Assembly: GCA_001179505.1 (NCBI GenBank)
Contig: CDMY01000284.1
Coordinates: 11,215 to 75,214, forward strand
Direction of reading: 5' to 3'
Length of the DNA stretch: 64,000 bases
Source of the DNA: Vitrella brassicaformis
Lineage: Eukaryota > Sar > Vitrellaceae
Part shown: one piece after another, positions 47,655 through 61,400 of the stretch
Numbering within the stretch: position 1 is the first letter of the stretch
How the letters are laid out: the number at the start of each line of letters is the position of its first letter
Program-made: the position numbers and the translations under genes
Notes under the pieces: generated by a model
Seen by the model: the letters and a program-made list of their open reading frames with translations, nothing else
What the model was told of the DNA's origin: nothing
Database searches by the model: none

Positions 47655-50167
47655 ATGGCAGCCACGTCGGCCGCCTGCACCCGTTCCGTCGTCTCATCTC
47701 CCCCGCAGAGCGACTCAGATATGTCGGCCAGCAGTCGGCGAAGGCAGCGAGGCCACGCGCATCTGAGAGCCTTGGCGTGCTGCCTGGTGGCCCTCATGTG
47801 TCCCGCGTCCGCCTTTCATCCCCGGCCGTCACTGGCATCTCGGGCACGGCGAGGTCAGGGCGGCAGGAGTGTCTCGTCGGGAGGAGAGGAGCTGAGCATC
47901 AACATACTCAGGCGGCAGCCGCCGACTTACGTCGAGGTGGGTGTGTGAGGTGGGGGGAGAGGGAGAGGGACACGCGCATGCAGCTCTGCTTATCTGGTGC
48001 TGTGCAGGGTGGGTGGACCACACTGGATCTGAGCATTTTTGGAGGCGCCAAGGAGGACACCGACACCGTCACGCCCGAGAGGCCCCTCAGGGTAGGCATG
48101 CTCGCATCGCATCGCATCGCATCGCATCGCATCAGCGGATGCTGCAGAGGCTCCCTCGTTCATCTGCTGTGGATGTGGGTGTGACGCCGTTGGTCAGGTT
48201 ATCGTGGCAGGAGGTGGCATTGGCGGTCTGACGTTGGCCAACGCGCTCAAGAAGCACGGCATCAACTACGAGGTGTTCGAGAAGACGCCCGAGTACCGAG
48301 AGTTCGGCGGGCCCATCCAGCTGCAGAGCAACGCACTCGCCGCCCTAGAGGCCATCAATTACGTACGCGCAAACAGCACAGCACACAGGGCGAGACATAG
48401 ATAGGGAGGCTGGCATGGCATGGATCCCATCTGTTGTCTTTCTGCGTCGTGTGTCTTCCATGCCTGCCTGCACACGATAGGTGATGGCTGAGGAGATCAT
48501 GGCAGCGGGCACCAAGACAGGCAACCGCATCAACGGCCTCAAACACCCATTCACCAACAAGTAAGTAACCACATCACACCTATACCTCCCTATACCTCCC
48601 TCCCTCACCCATCCCTCCCGTCCCTCCATCTGTGTGTCTGCCCCGCACCCCCACCCTCACCAGATGGATCGCCAAGTTCGACACGGGCAGCCCCGCAATC
48701 CGTTCCGGCCTTCCCCTCACTCGTGTGGTCGACCGACCCGCCCTGCAAGCCACTCTCAAGCATCACCTCGGCCCGGACCACCTGCACTTCGGCCGGTCCG
48801 TCATCGGCTACGAGATCCTCAAGAACGGCACTGTGGCCATCGATGTGTCGGACGGCACGCGGACGTACGGCGACGTGCTGGTGGGTGCGGACGGCATCTG
48901 GTCGGTGGTGCGGGCCAAGATGATGGGCGAAAAGTGGAGCGACGCCACCAAACCTGGATATGAGACATCGACCTACTCGGGCTTCACTGTCTTCACAGGA
49001 GTGTGCAAACACAGGTATGCTGTGCTGCAGTTGACATGACAAGAGCACAGGTCGATGGCATGGCAGCCTTGACTGACGTGTGTGTGTGCATGTTGTGTGT
49101 TGATTGCAGGCCTCGTGACGTGAACGAGGTGGCGTACAAGGTGTACCTGAGTGTGGACCAGTACTTCGTGTGCAGCGATGTGGGCCGGGGCCGCATCCAG
49201 TGGTACGCCTTCATCAACCAGCCGCCAGACACCGTCGAACACATGCTGGGGCAGGCCGTCCCATACCTGCTCGAGAGATTCACCGGCTGGAGCCTCGAGG
49301 TGACGGACATCCTGGAGGCGACGCTGGAGGAGAACATTCAGCAGCGGGACCTCTACGACCGGCCCCCCGCCATGCAGGGCTGGAACAAGGGGCCCATCAC
49401 CATCCTCGGCGACGCCGCACATCCCATGATGCCCAACCTCGGCCAGGGCGGATGCCAGGCAATCGAAGACTCTTACCAGCTCGCCAACGTGCTCAAGGTG
49501 AGACCACAGCACCACTGACAGACAACGTGGTCTCGGCCATTCATTGTCTGTGACTGGGCGTGCCTTGCATCAGAATGTGAAGAAGCGGTCTCGGCTGCCC
49601 TTTGCCCTCGGTGTGTACGGCACCCCCCGTCTGTGGCGGAGTGCTGTGGTGCAGGGTGTGTCCCGGCTGGCGAGTGACGCCCTGTCGGCGTCGGCGCCGC
49701 TCTTCAAGTTCCCGCCCGTCACCATCGGAGTCGGCGCATTCATGTCGTTCGTCTACCTGCCTCTGCTGTTCACATTCCTCTACATGGTCAGTCAGTCAGC
49801 AGACAGAAAGGAGGGGGGGGGGGACCGGTGTGTGCAGCGAATGTGTCAACTGTCCCTGTGTGTCGTGCGGCGTGGCGCGGTGTGTCAGAACCCTCTTTCC
49901 GAGGAGGACCGGAAGACGACCATGCAGCGGATGTCCAACCTTGCCGAATATGAGAAGGGCAAGGTAGGTGACTTACATGAGAAAGCACACTCCATGCAGA
50001 CAACAGAAATCATGTCTGTCTGTGTGTCTGTGTGATGTTCTCGTCAGTCACAGCACGAGTACAAGACGGTCAAGGATGCCGAGAAAGAGCTCGACAGGAA
50101 GGACGCCGTGTGGTCGCGGCTCGACAAAGAGAAGGGACGGTTCGAGGAGAAGCCATGCCCTTTCTAG
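47655..50167 (+). CDS. ZEP: Zeaxanthin epoxidase, plastid-targeted FAD monooxygenase
   Basis: About nine exons (first three 47655-47936, 48008-48091, 48198-48362), stop TAG 50165-50167, about 585 residues. It converts zeaxanthin to antheraxanthin and violaxanthin in the plastid. Motifs: the Rossmann FAD loop VIVAGGGIGGLTLANALKKH, GPIQLQSNALAALEAI, RINGL, LPLTRVVDRPALQ, VLVGADGIWSVVR, YSGFTVFTGV, QYFVCSDVGRGRIQWYAF and ILGDAAHPMMPNLGQGGCQA with IEDSYQLA, all matching ZEP. The leader has Arg-rich residues, a hydrophobic core LRALACCLVALM, then CPASAFHPRPSLASRARR, a signal peptide followed by an F-initial transit peptide as in complex red plastids. After the catalytic part there is a hydrophobic segment (MSFVYLPLLFTFLYM) and a charged tail; the FHA domain of plant ZEP is not seen. 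Confidence 0.93.
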
Positions 50168-51844
50168 ACAGACAGGATGGATCGACCACACACCGGCCTT
50201 CCCCTAGTCGCCTGTAGCCCACCGCTGCCCAGCAGCCGGTGCACCGCACTCACTCGCACACTCACTGGTCCATTTGCTCACTATTTGTGTCGTGGTGTGG
50301 AGGGAGCGGGTGAGAGGGCAGAGAGGGATGAAGAGAGTGAGTGTAGTCCGAAAGGCAGCCGGGGGCTGCGTACATGAATCCATACATACGAGAGAGTGCA
50401 CTTACGTCAAGTGCATCGTCCGTGCTGTGCCTAGCTAGCTACCTAGCGCTTCATACTGGTGCTGCGGAGGGAGGGGAGGGGGCAGAGGAGAAGGGTCGTG
50501 CGATGCGATGCGATGCAATGCGACACCAGCCATCACGGGCAGGCAGTGCCATCCGTGATGGCAGTCTGGCTCCATACATACACACGTACATACACACGTT
50601 CGATGCCAGGCAAGCAGGCAGGTGGGGTGTGCTCTCCTTCGTTTTTGTGTTTCGCCACTCACTGCTTACTGATAGATCTGATCTATGTATCTCTTTGCTG
50701 ACTTCTTGACTGACGTGTCGAAGTGAAGTGACTAGTGCATTCGGAACAAAAAGGGAGGCGATCCCTGACAGACAGACAGACAGACAGACGATGGTACTCC
50801 ATCGGGGTGTGTGTGTTCATTCCGGAGTGTCCATCCTTGCCGCGGGGGCCCAGCAGTGTCTTGGGAGGGTGGGCGCGTGACATGCTGGCGCAATCATGAG
50901 TCCGGCAGCGAGCCACTGGCTGCTCGCCGCTCGGCTTTTGATTGCGTTGTCAAGGTACGCCTTTTCACCCTCTGGTGACCCAAAGAGGATGTGAACGGCT
51001 AGATAATGAGTGACCCAATTCGACTCCGCTATATATGTGCTGTGTGGGCTCGTCCGTGCCCCCTGTCTACGCTAGCAGTATATACACCTCCCTCCGCTGC
51101 CTTCCATCCCACGCAAGATGCCGCACCGTACCCTGCCTGCTTTCCCCCAATTTTTCTTTCCTACTCCCTGCCTGCCTGCCTGCCTGCCTCTGCTTGTCGT
51201 GTTGATGGGCTAGCCCTCAGCTAGATTTTCGAGGCATGACTGACTAGCTGGTTATCCGTGTAGTATTGGTCTGAGAAACGAAGAGCGGGCGACACGCCAG
51301 ATATGCATTCTGATCGATCATATTTTTCTCTGGCCATCCATCCGCCCGTCCCTCCAATGCCTGCCTCCCTGTGAGCGAAGTTTTTCTGTCTGGCAGGCTG
51401 TCTGTCTGCCTGCCGGCGCGCTGGCCTGGGTGCCTACGAATGCGTCCACAAATGTCCAGGGGGGGATTTTGAGATGGGCACTTGTGTGTGTGTGTTGAGC
51501 GGATCTATTGATCAGCCATGGATCGTTGTGCAGCGAGTGAGAGAGAGAGAGTGCGTGTAGCCACCCGTTGTTTTGTTACTCACTTGTGCGCGCGGGGGGC
51601 GACAGAACGGAGAGAGAGTGAGGGGGAGAGAGAGAGAGAGACAGTGAAGTGGGGCGCAGCGGAAGGACCGACATACACTCACTCGTGGATTGTGCCTGGA
51701 TGGATGGATGGAGCACATAGATGCGATGCGTGGACACGTGTGTGTGTGGTGTCGACAAGTAAGGCTCATGGATCAGTGAGTGACACAGAGGTATCTATCA
51801 GCAGCAGAGCACACAGCAGCGGGGACCCCCCGCCCGCTCATGAA
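50168..51844. other. 1.7-kb convergent spacer with simple repeats
   Basis: No gene supported. Low-complexity runs include (ACAG)n at about 50767-50789, GCGAT runs near 50501-50520, (CCTG)n near 51168-51188 and GA-rich tracts at 51538-51640. Short open frames here have no splice or composition support. Confidence 0.55.
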
Positions 51845-54800
51845 TCAGGCATTGACAAATCTCTGGAACTTGAACCGAACCGACACGCGCGTCTCACTCA
51901 CGTCATACCGATCTGCAGTGCACAACACAACACAACACATCAAACAAGCAACATATATAACCACGAGACACACTCCACACACTATGTACTGGCCGCTCGA
52001 GCTGACCTGCCGGCTGAACGGTCCACATGGTGGGGAATCCTTTTGCGTCGCTTTCCTCACACTGGGGCATCAGGTCACTCGCATCGTTGAAGTGGTCGGC
52101 CAGCGTGTCTTTGGCCTCGTCGGGCCAGCTATCGATCGGCAGCAGGGCCAGCAGGGGCACCTGGAACCACGCCAGCTTGTTGTTGGCCCGTAGGACATTG
52201 TGATCGATCACCTGCACTCAGCCATCCATCCATCCATCCAGTTTGGGCAGACAGACATGTGTGTCATGTGTGTGGCAGTGCAGTGGTCGTGGCGTTCGTC
52301 CCGTCACCTCTGCGAATATGATATCGTTAGCGCCATCGGTGATGTGAAACTCGAATACCTCGTCCCACTCGGGACTGTCACTGCTGGCGATCTTCTGCAC
52401 ACAAGAGGACACATGGGACAGCACATGCATGAGCCCCTTTCCTCTGCCCCTCCGCCCCGCCCCGCACCCTGGTCTTCTTGACGTGTGACTTGGGTGCCCT
52501 CTTGATGATGCTCTGGGCAGAGTAGAACCACCCCCGATATGGACCAACATTGCCGTCCGACGGCCGCTGCTGCTCCGCCATGAGCCCCGTGGCGTGCGGC
52601 AGCTTGGCGAGCTCGATCTTCCCGAGAGTGAGCTTCACGTAGGGGTCGAACTTGCGGTCGTTGTCATCGTATGGGATGTTGGTGGCGTTGCGGACCTCCA
52701 CAGTGAGCAGGCCGTCCATCTTGTTCTGGATGGACTTCTGCATCGACACTGTCCGGCTCATACTCACGGGAGACGCAAAGTCCGACTCACGCGGTGAGGG
52801 GGCTTCCTGCAGACCACACCACACAGAGAGACAAGACAAGACTTGTATTGCGTGTCTCGTCGTCCTATGAGTGTTCGATACTTTGGCAGGTTGCAGGGTG
52901 CTGGCGCTGCCCGTGGTGCTTTTCTTGGTGGCGGCCGGGACGCTTTTGCGCGGAAGTGTGGGTGTTGGGGCCGCAGCGGTTGGGAGACCACTTCCCGGCC
53001 GAGATGTCTGGAAGGACAAGACGGACGGACATGCCATCCTTTCCGCCCTCTGTCTTCCACAGGTCTTTCCTTCCTCTATCTGTCTCTTACTTACACCAGA
53101 TGATTTCTCTGTCACAAGCAAAATACATACAGCACAGCCATTGTGTCCTTTGTTCATGTTCAGGTGGGCCCACATGGCATGTGGTTTGCTACCGAGTGGC
53201 ATCCACGTGAGGCTGACATCGATACTGCCGAGGGACGTCACCTCCTCTGACGCCGACAACGAATACTCCTGCACCCACCACACCACAAGCACACACAGGT
53301 CCGGTCCATGCCTTCATTCCACAGAGGGGACCAGCTTGGGGCTCGGTTGTTGTTTGCCGTTCTGTCTGTTTTTGTCTCTTAGAGTATACTCTATGCATGG
53401 AGATGTCCCTCTGCAGCGATGCCAGTGGTATGGACACGCTGCCCAGGAAATCGTCAGCCGTCCCGACGTCGTAATCGTATACACTGATCTGTCAGATCAA
53501 AGAATAGCCAGCCAGCCTGCGATGCGCGCATCGTATCAACTCAGACACACACACACAGCCTACGTCGAGATCCTGGACAGAGATGTCGCGGATCTGTTAT
53601 CCACCAGCAGACACGAAAGCGATGGATGATAGAAATCCCGTCGTCTTGCTGTCCAGGGCTACTTACTTTGAGCTGGAAGCACTCGTTCCAGGTCGGGTTC
53701 AGATTGCGCCACTTGACGGAACTCTGCACCATGTCCTGACCACCTGACTCACACGCACACTCGCTGAGTGCATCCCCGACAGCAAGAATGGTCCATTGCG
53801 TACCGACAGAGAAGATGACGTATGGGTCTGACCGCCCCAGTAGGTCTGACGCCTTGAGATTCTTCGCAGCATAAAGATGGATCTTTAGGTAGCCCTGCGG
53901 CTCGACGAGATTGAGGTCCTGGTAGGACAGCTGGCAGAAGTCCAGCAGTGTGGTCTCGTCAAACAGAGGAATGGGCATCTCATTTGGATACACAAACCCC
54001 TCTGCAATGCACACAAAAGACAGAGACACGACATCAGAGTGAGCAGTGGGAAAGTGGGGGCCGGGGTGGATTCTGTCACCGAGGACAACATCTCTGACGA
54101 TGGTCCGGACCAGCCTCGTGATGCCGAGAGACCACCGAAACGCCTCAAAGTCAAAGTTTAGTTTTGGTCTCTTTGCGAAGGAGACACGGAGGACGGCAAA
54201 GTATGGCTGCATGAAGCCACGTACAGCAGGTAAGAGACATGGTCCGGCCATGTATCTGGCTGGGTAAGACAGCTCATGTGTCCCTCACTCACTCACTCAC
54301 TCACTCACTCACCGGTTGTGGGATGAAGTGCTCGAACTTTAACCTCAGCCGCCCCTGCATGTTGATGTTCTTCACGCCCACCACCCCGAGACACCAGGAG
54401 CCCTGCCATATAGACATGGCCGCGTTCCCCTGCGCACACAGACGACACGACACGACACACATCCTGCAAGGAATGCGGCAGAATGCCTGTTCCCACCGTG
54501 CTTTGCAGCCGATACATGATGTCCAGCACGACAGAAGCCCCGGACATTTGGAAGTCCATTATGCTGAGAATCTCAGGCGGCACCTTCCCCAGGTGGAACT
54601 CATCAAAGGCGACCGTCATGCTGTTCTTCTTGGCCTTTGCCACCTCCTGGCTGCTCGCCAGGTCGTGCTTGGCCTTGCTCTCCTCCTCAGCTGCATCGGC
54701 ACCCTCACCACTCAGATAAAAGTTGACCACGCCGGGAATGGTGTCCTTGAGGATGCGCGACAGCCAGTTGGAGAAGCAGGGCCACATCTCGCCCACCACT

Positions 54801-55284
54801 GTGTTCAGCCACTGTGTGTCATGTTTGAACTGAGGCGGGCCGCCGCCAATGGGGCTGTGCACAGAGCTCTCCTTGTGGCCCGACGCGCGGAGGGGGACGG
54901 AGTACTTGAGCCATGTCTGCGCTGATCTAATGAGTGCGATGTCCTCCATGCACAGACCCCCGAGCACCGCTCCCACAATCACCAGAAACGACCACACACC
55001 CAGCCACCTGCATACCATTGACCAAACAAGCACACGACACACAAGCATCCATGACATGCATGAGTGCTTTTTTCTTTCTTTGGGCTGTCGGACCCGATGC
55101 AGGCGAGCAGGTAGCAGGGCAAGGCGAGCAGGAAGAGTGCTGCCCGCGCCTTGTCCTCGACCCCGGAGGGCAGACTGAGGAAGGACCGGAGCCATTTGAT
55201 GAGTGGGGTCTTGGTGGACGCCTTCTGGCTCAGGACAGCTGCCGAGGGCGAGGCTCCCTCTGGCGTAGTAAAAGCACGCTGCAT
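51845..55284 (-). CDS. Extended synaptotagmin/tricalbin-like ER-membrane lipid transfer protein (TM hairpin, SMP, C2 domains)
   Basis: ATG 55284 (MQRAFTTPEGASPSAAVLSQ), TGA 51845-51847. Two hydrophobic segments, ARAALFLLALPCYLLACIG and WLGVWSFLVIVGAVLGGLCM, form the ER hairpin. The SMP domain follows: TQWLNTVVGEMWPCFSNWLS, FHLGKVPPEILSI, SVVLDIMYRLQ, and, after a Lys-rich insert, PYFAVLRVSFAKRPKLNFDF. The first C2 domain has YLKIHLYAAKNLKASDLLGR, SDPYVIF, NLNPTWNECFQLK and YDYDVGTADDFLG with the Asp residues expected for calcium binding; a second C2 has LLTVEVRNATNIPYDDNDRK, FDPYVKLTLG, SDSPEWDEVFEFHI and FQVPLLALLP. Known family role: tethering ER to plasma membrane and moving lipids. Divergent to the helicase gene. 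Confidence 0.87.
54284..54313 (+). repeat. (ACTC)n microsatellite in an intron
   Basis: Tandem CACT units adjoining an exon of the tricalbin-like gene on its 3' side. Confidence 0.85.
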
Positions 55285-55437
55285 TGATGGCGTTTGGCCA
55301 ACAGCGAGCTCAACGGTCTCGCGACAAAACGCCGCGCGCCATTTGCTCGAGAGGTCTTGGTTTGCGAGATCTGTGGTTGCCGGCGATGCCACGAGGTGGA
55401 GGAAGTCGGCGGCCGAACAGAGGAGGAGGACGGCACA
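55285..55437. promoter_or_regulatory. Short divergent region between tricalbin-like (-) and helicase (+)
   Basis: About 150 bp if the helicase starts at 55438. GC-rich with an open plus frame throughout, so part of it may be helicase coding sequence. Confidence 0.35.
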
Positions 55438-58400
55438 ATGTCGGGCACCAAGGGAGTGCACGCAGCAGGTCGGCACGATGCTGACAGATGCACACACACA
55501 CATACACAGCCATGCAGGCTTGATGAATGTTTCATTCGTCTCTGCTTGCTCTTCCATCCCATCACCGTTCGTTTCATCAGGTTCTCTGACCTGCCGTCGA
55601 GGCTGAAGGAGCGGCCGCTGCCTCCCAAGGGCATCGGGAAAGTCATCCTGACCGACGAGGACAAGGCATTCGCCCTCGAGATCTTCGCACACGCCGAACA
55701 GTCCTCCCTCCCCGCCCCTAGCACTGGCAACGGCAGCGGCTCGGCTGACTCAGTGGATCCTGATGTGCAGGCGGCGACGACGGAGCTGATCAAGAAGGGC
55801 TTCAAGGGTATCGATGCCCAGCGGGCAGTGCTTTCAGTGGCGCACAAGGGAGACGAAGGTGATGCGCAAGGGACTGGCGTCAACAAGAGGGTTGATGTGC
55901 TGGTCAAGGCGGCCATTGACCACCTGGTCATGACGCTGAGCGAAACTGCTCTGCCGGCGGCCTACCGTGAGACGACAGCGATGAAGAAGGAGCGAGAGAA
56001 ACAGGTGCGGGGGTGTCTGGATGGAATGGCTAGGGAGAGGACGGACACTTGACGCTTGCCTTCACGACACGACACGAGACGACACCATGGATGTTTCTGC
56101 TTTGTCCTCTCGTGTCGTGCAGGAGGCGAAGCGTCGCGCGCTGACCCGCACCCCCGACACCCCCGGCACTCCCCGCGACGGCTTCTCTGAGTTCGATGAG
56201 CTCGGCTTCACCAAACGTGACGTCACAATGGCCATGCACAAATACAACACCCAGGACACCGACAAGCTGCGGACCATCCTGCTGGCAACACTCTGGCCTG
56301 TCGACCCACCACCAGCCGAGGGCGACGGGGCCTTTGTCGTGGAAGTGGATGTGTGGCGGCAAGAGGTACAGGAGGAGCTGGCCTCGCTCGAGAGCATCTA
56401 TGAGGGCGAGGAGGCGTGCTCCCACCAGCTGACGGACGAGGGGTTTGAGGTCGCTTTGCGCCCGCCAGAGACCGAGTGGTGTGTGCGGCTGGCCCTCCCT
56501 ATCCCTCCCGACCACCGCTATCCCCACGCGGCACCCATGTTGGTGTCCTGCAGACACCCACGGCTGTCACGCAAACACCGCAAGAGCTGCATTGCGGTAT
56601 GTTATGCACTGCACACGGGGGAAGGAAGGAGGGAGGGAGAAACATCGCAATGATTGCATGGCGTGACGTGCCTGTGTGTGTGTGGTGGGTGCAGGCGTGT
56701 GGCTCGGCGCTGACTGAGCGTCTTGGCGGGCCCATGCTGTTTGATATCCTCGAGTGGTTCCGCCAGGTCAGATAGATGCAGGGGGTCTCGCTGACTTCCC
56801 CTAGTACTACGTTGTGCATGTGCTGCTTCAGGACGCCTCTGAATTCCTGGACGCCGCAAAGATAGAAGAGGGTCAGGCTCATGGACAGGATGAGCACGGC
56901 GGGGTCGTGAGGGCCGGCAAGCCCAAGAAGGGCGGTGAATCGTTGTCATCGTCTGTCAAGGGCACCAAGGCACAAGTGCAGCGCACTCTTGAACTGGCGG
57001 TCGGTCACACCAGAGACACGACCGCTTCGATGTGAATGACCTGGCTATGCTGCTGTTGTTGGTGCGGGGCGGGAGTCAGGAGGCGCACAAGAAGGAGATA
57101 GCGGAGATGCAGCGCAAGGAAGAAGAGAAGATCGCGGTATGCTGATACCGACCAGTACACACCACCCCTCACCTACCCACATCCATCCATCCATCCCCCA
57201 CGTGTGTCTGTGGTGTGTCGTGCAGCACTTGAAGCGTCTAATGGAGGAGGATGAGGCAAGGGCGCGGGGCGACGTTCCAGTCGACACTCAAGACGGGGAT
57301 GACGAAGAACCGATCGATGATGAGGACGGTAGCGACCAGGAGAGCGATGACGACCAGGACGACACCGAGGGCACTGAGGGCACTGACGACGCCATGCCTT
57401 CAGAGGCCGATGACGCCCCGCCCCCTGCCCCCGATCCGCAGGAGATGCTCGAAGCCGACATGCACTCCATGCACACCAGGATCAAGCAAACCGCGGTAGG
57501 TCATACAACAGAGCAGCAGCATGTCGTGTCGTGTCGTGTCGTGTTCACTCTGTGTTTTGTGTTTCTGTGTGTCAGAGTGAGAGCGAGGCGCTTCAGCGGA
57601 CATTCAGGCGGCGCATCAGCCCGTACGAGGCAAAGCGAAAAGTATGCGTGTGTGCGCACAATGGTGTGAGAATTGTGTGTGGTTGACAATCATGTGTACG
57701 GCTCTATTCAGAGCTTGCCAGCGTATCAGCAGCGTGATGCTCTGCTCGACCTCATCAACAACAATCAGGTGTGCGTCGTGTCGGGAGAGACCGGATGTGG
57801 GAAGACCACCCAGGTGCCCCAGTATGTCTTCGAGGATTGGGTGGCTCGCGGCAAGGGCGGCGCACTCAACATCGTCGTCACGCAGCCAAGAAGGTACTCA
57901 TACCGAGAGAGCAGCAAAGATCGAGAATTGTCCTTGTATTCCCCATTCTTGTCTGTCGGTGGTGTGCAGGATCTCTGCCATAGGTGTGGCAGACCGCGTT
58001 GCTGCCGAAATCGGAGACCCCATCGGCGGCCTCGTGGGCTACCAAATCAGGTAGGCAAAGTGACGAACCGCACCGCACACGCCTCCAGCAGCAGCCGCGG
58101 TGTGCCATACGTGCGGCGTGTGTCTTGTCGTCATATTTCAGGATGGAGAGCAAGAAGAGCGAGAGGACCAAGATGCTCATCGTCACCACGGGAGTGCTTC
58201 TCAGGTAGACAGACAGACACACAGACAGACAGACGATGCCTGCACACACGTGTTGTGTGTATATGTGTGTTCAAGGCGGCTTGAGTCTGACCCCACTCTC
58301 CGCAATGTGACGCATGTGTTCGTGGATGAGGTGCACGAACGCGGTCTCGATACCGACTTCCTCCTGATTCTGCTCAAACAAATACTCAAACAGGTGGGGA

Positions 58401-61400
58401 GGGATACACACCCCCCACGTATGATATGCACTCCCTCCTCTGTCTGTTTGTGTGATGTGACCGGCACAGCGGCCGCTGCTGCGTGTGGTGCTGATGTCGG
58501 CGACGCTCAATGCCGAGCTATTCAGCACCTACTTCGAGAGGTCAGGCACCCACTGACGACGATATGTAGGGCAAAACAAAGACATTGCACTCTCCTTTCG
58601 TATCCTTTTCAGTGCTCCGATGGCCCACATCCCTGGAAGGACCTTCCCTGTACACCAACACTTCATTCAGGTGCGACACGGGCAAGCCAACGAGCTGCCT
58701 TTGTGTCTATTGTGCGTCCCATCCACTGGCTGTTGCAGGATGTATTCCAGCAGACCCACCACGTCATCGAAGCGGACGGGCCATACGCCAAGAAGGAAGC
58801 GCCGGTCGGAACACTCACGACGTGCGCCGCGGCTGTCGGTGGATGCGCTCTCTCCCTCTCCTGTCCTTAACTTCTACGCAGACTGAGTTGTATGAGCACG
58901 ACTACCGGTCGTTGCGTGAGGCCCACGGCAACTACCCTGACCAAGTGCTGCTGCAAATCGCAAGGATGGAAGAGGTACGCACCCCCACACCAACACACAC
59001 ACACTCACAACCCCATGACACGTTTTCCCGTCGCCTTCGCAACTTCAGGAGCGCACCAACTACGATCTGATTCGTGACCTGGTGCACCACATCCATCGCA
59101 CGCACCCCGACCCGGCCGGCGCCATACTGGTCTTCCTGCCGGGCTTCGCTGAGATCAAGAAATGCCTGGATGCCCTCGGCGGCATGGGCAACGGCGACAG
59201 GCGGGGGGCTGACCGGCCTGACTGGCGGAGGGGCGGCAGTGCTGCCGATGGCGTGTCCTCCTCACTCTATCTGCTGCCCCTACACGGCAACATTTCTGTG
59301 CAGGAGCAGAGGAGGGTCTTCGACGCGCCACCCAGAGGTCGGGCCGTCTCGGCATTTTGTGGGTGAAGGGGTGGACCCTCTGTCGTGTTTTGATGTGTTG
59401 TGTGCATCACATCCATCAGGTAGGCGCAAGGTAGTAGTGAGCACCAACATCGCAGAGACGTCGATCACCATCGAGGACATCCGCTTCGTCATCGACTCGG
59501 CACGACACAAGACTACACGATGGGACTCGTCTAATAGGGTGGGTGGGCGGGTGCGTGGGGCGTCGAAACGACCGACCAGTACACACACAGTGATATCCAT
59601 GCCCTCATCCTCAGATAGCCGAGCTGGCCGACTGCTGGGTCTCTCAGGCCAACGCCAAGTGAGCGGACACCACGCCCAGTTCCTCCCTTCACCCAGGTAG
59701 GCATCTGTGGTGTATGTGTGTGATTGCAGTCAGCGGAAAGGTCGCGCGGGTCGTGTGGCTGAGGGCGTCTGCTACACACTCGTCACGGGCCGGAAGTTCA
59801 GCCGCCTCGACGCGTACGAGAAGCCCGAGATGCTGCGGGTGCCCCTCGACAGCCTGTGCCTGCAGATACAACTGCTCACGTACCCAGCACACACACGCAC
59901 ACACACCGATCATGCACACGAAGTGATACCTGCCTGTGTGTTGTGTTGCAGGCGTCGCAGCCCCCATTCGTTCCTGCAGAACGCCTTGGAGCCGCCCAAG
60001 GAGGCGGCGATCGAGGCCTCCCTGCAGCACCTGGTCGACCTGTCGGCCATGCAGCGACGCGGCCTCAGCAAGGATGGCAACAAGAAGGCCCCCTCCCGCG
60101 CCCATCGTGGTGTGGTGAACCTGAAGAACCTCGAGCTGACGGCATTGGGTCATCACTTGGCTCGGCTGCCTGTTGATGTGACGACGGGCAAGCTGCTCGT
60201 GTACGGCTGTCTCTTCGGGTGCATGGAGGAGGTGACTGGAGAGGAAAGACGGCACACACACACAAAGTGCGAGACCGTCCGTGCACGTCGGTGTTCGTTG
60301 GATGGGTCAGGTGTTGACGATTGCCGCCTCCTTGACCGTCCGGTCGCCCTTCGTGTCGCCCTTCGACAAGCGAGAGGAGGCCGACAAAGCCAGGCTGTCA
60401 CTGGCAGGCACGTGGGCATTGAATCACTGGCAAAGGGAAATGGGTGAGCCTACCTCCCTCTCTGCGTCTGTATCTCAGGCACGCTCGACGGCGACCAGCT
60501 GGCCCTGCTCCGCGCGCACGAGACCTGGTCACGAGTCAAGGAGTCAGACGGCATGCAGGCCGCCCGCAACTGGTGCCGCAAGTTCTTCCTCGACCCCAAC
60601 ACCCTCTCGCAGATCGACGACATGCGCAGCCACCTGCAGAGCGTCCTGGTGGACGCCGGTTTCATCAGCCCTGGGTGGGTGCGTGACCCTCCGCCGCCCC
60701 CTCCCGCCCTGCTTGAGGCACTGCACGGCAACAGACAGCGCACGGAATACGACAGGAGGAGATATGCCCTCGTTCGGGCGCTGCTGTGTGCGGCACTTTA
60801 TCCACAAGTAAGTGGGGGGGCCAAGCGTCTCTCTGTGTGTGCACGTGTGTGCATATGTATGTGTGTGTGTGTGTGTGTGTGCATCAGATAGCCGTCAAGC
60901 AGGCCAGCAGTGGGGGTGCGAGGGGCCCCGACAAGTATGCAGCCAAGGGCATGAGGGAGGCGGAGATTCACCCCAGCAGTGTCCTCAAGAAGGGCGCCAA
61001 TCACATGTACGAACACGAAAGCCTCCCCCCCCCCCCCCCCNNNNNNNNNNNNNNNNNNNNNNNNNNNNNNNNNNNNNNNNNNNNNNNNNNNNNNNNNNNN
61101 NNNNNNNNNNNNNNNNNNNNNNNNNNNNNNNNNNNNNNNNNNNNNNNNNNNNNNNNNNNNNNNNNNNNNNNNNNNNNNNNNNNNNNNNNNNNNNNNNNNN
61201 NNNNNNNNNNNNNNNNNNNNNNNNNNNNNNNNNNNNNNNNNNNNNNNNNNNNNNNNNNNNNNNNNNNNNNNNNNNNNNNNNNNNNNNNNNNNNNNNNNNN
61301 NNNNNNNNNNNNNNNNNNNNNNNNNNNNNNNNNNNNNNNNCCCTAACACTCACCTCTACGCATGTGCATGCACGATTGTGTGTGTCGGTTTGGTTGCCGT

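Noticed and set aside
50374-51769. Several 60-110-codon open frames in the ZEP-tricalbin spacer
   Set aside because: They overlap one another on both strands, consist largely of repeat-derived codons, and have no signal, splice or domain support.
61024-61370. Telomere-like CCCTAACAC next to the N gap
   Set aside because: Only one CCCTAA unit is present and coding sequence continues on both sides, so this is an internal assembly gap.
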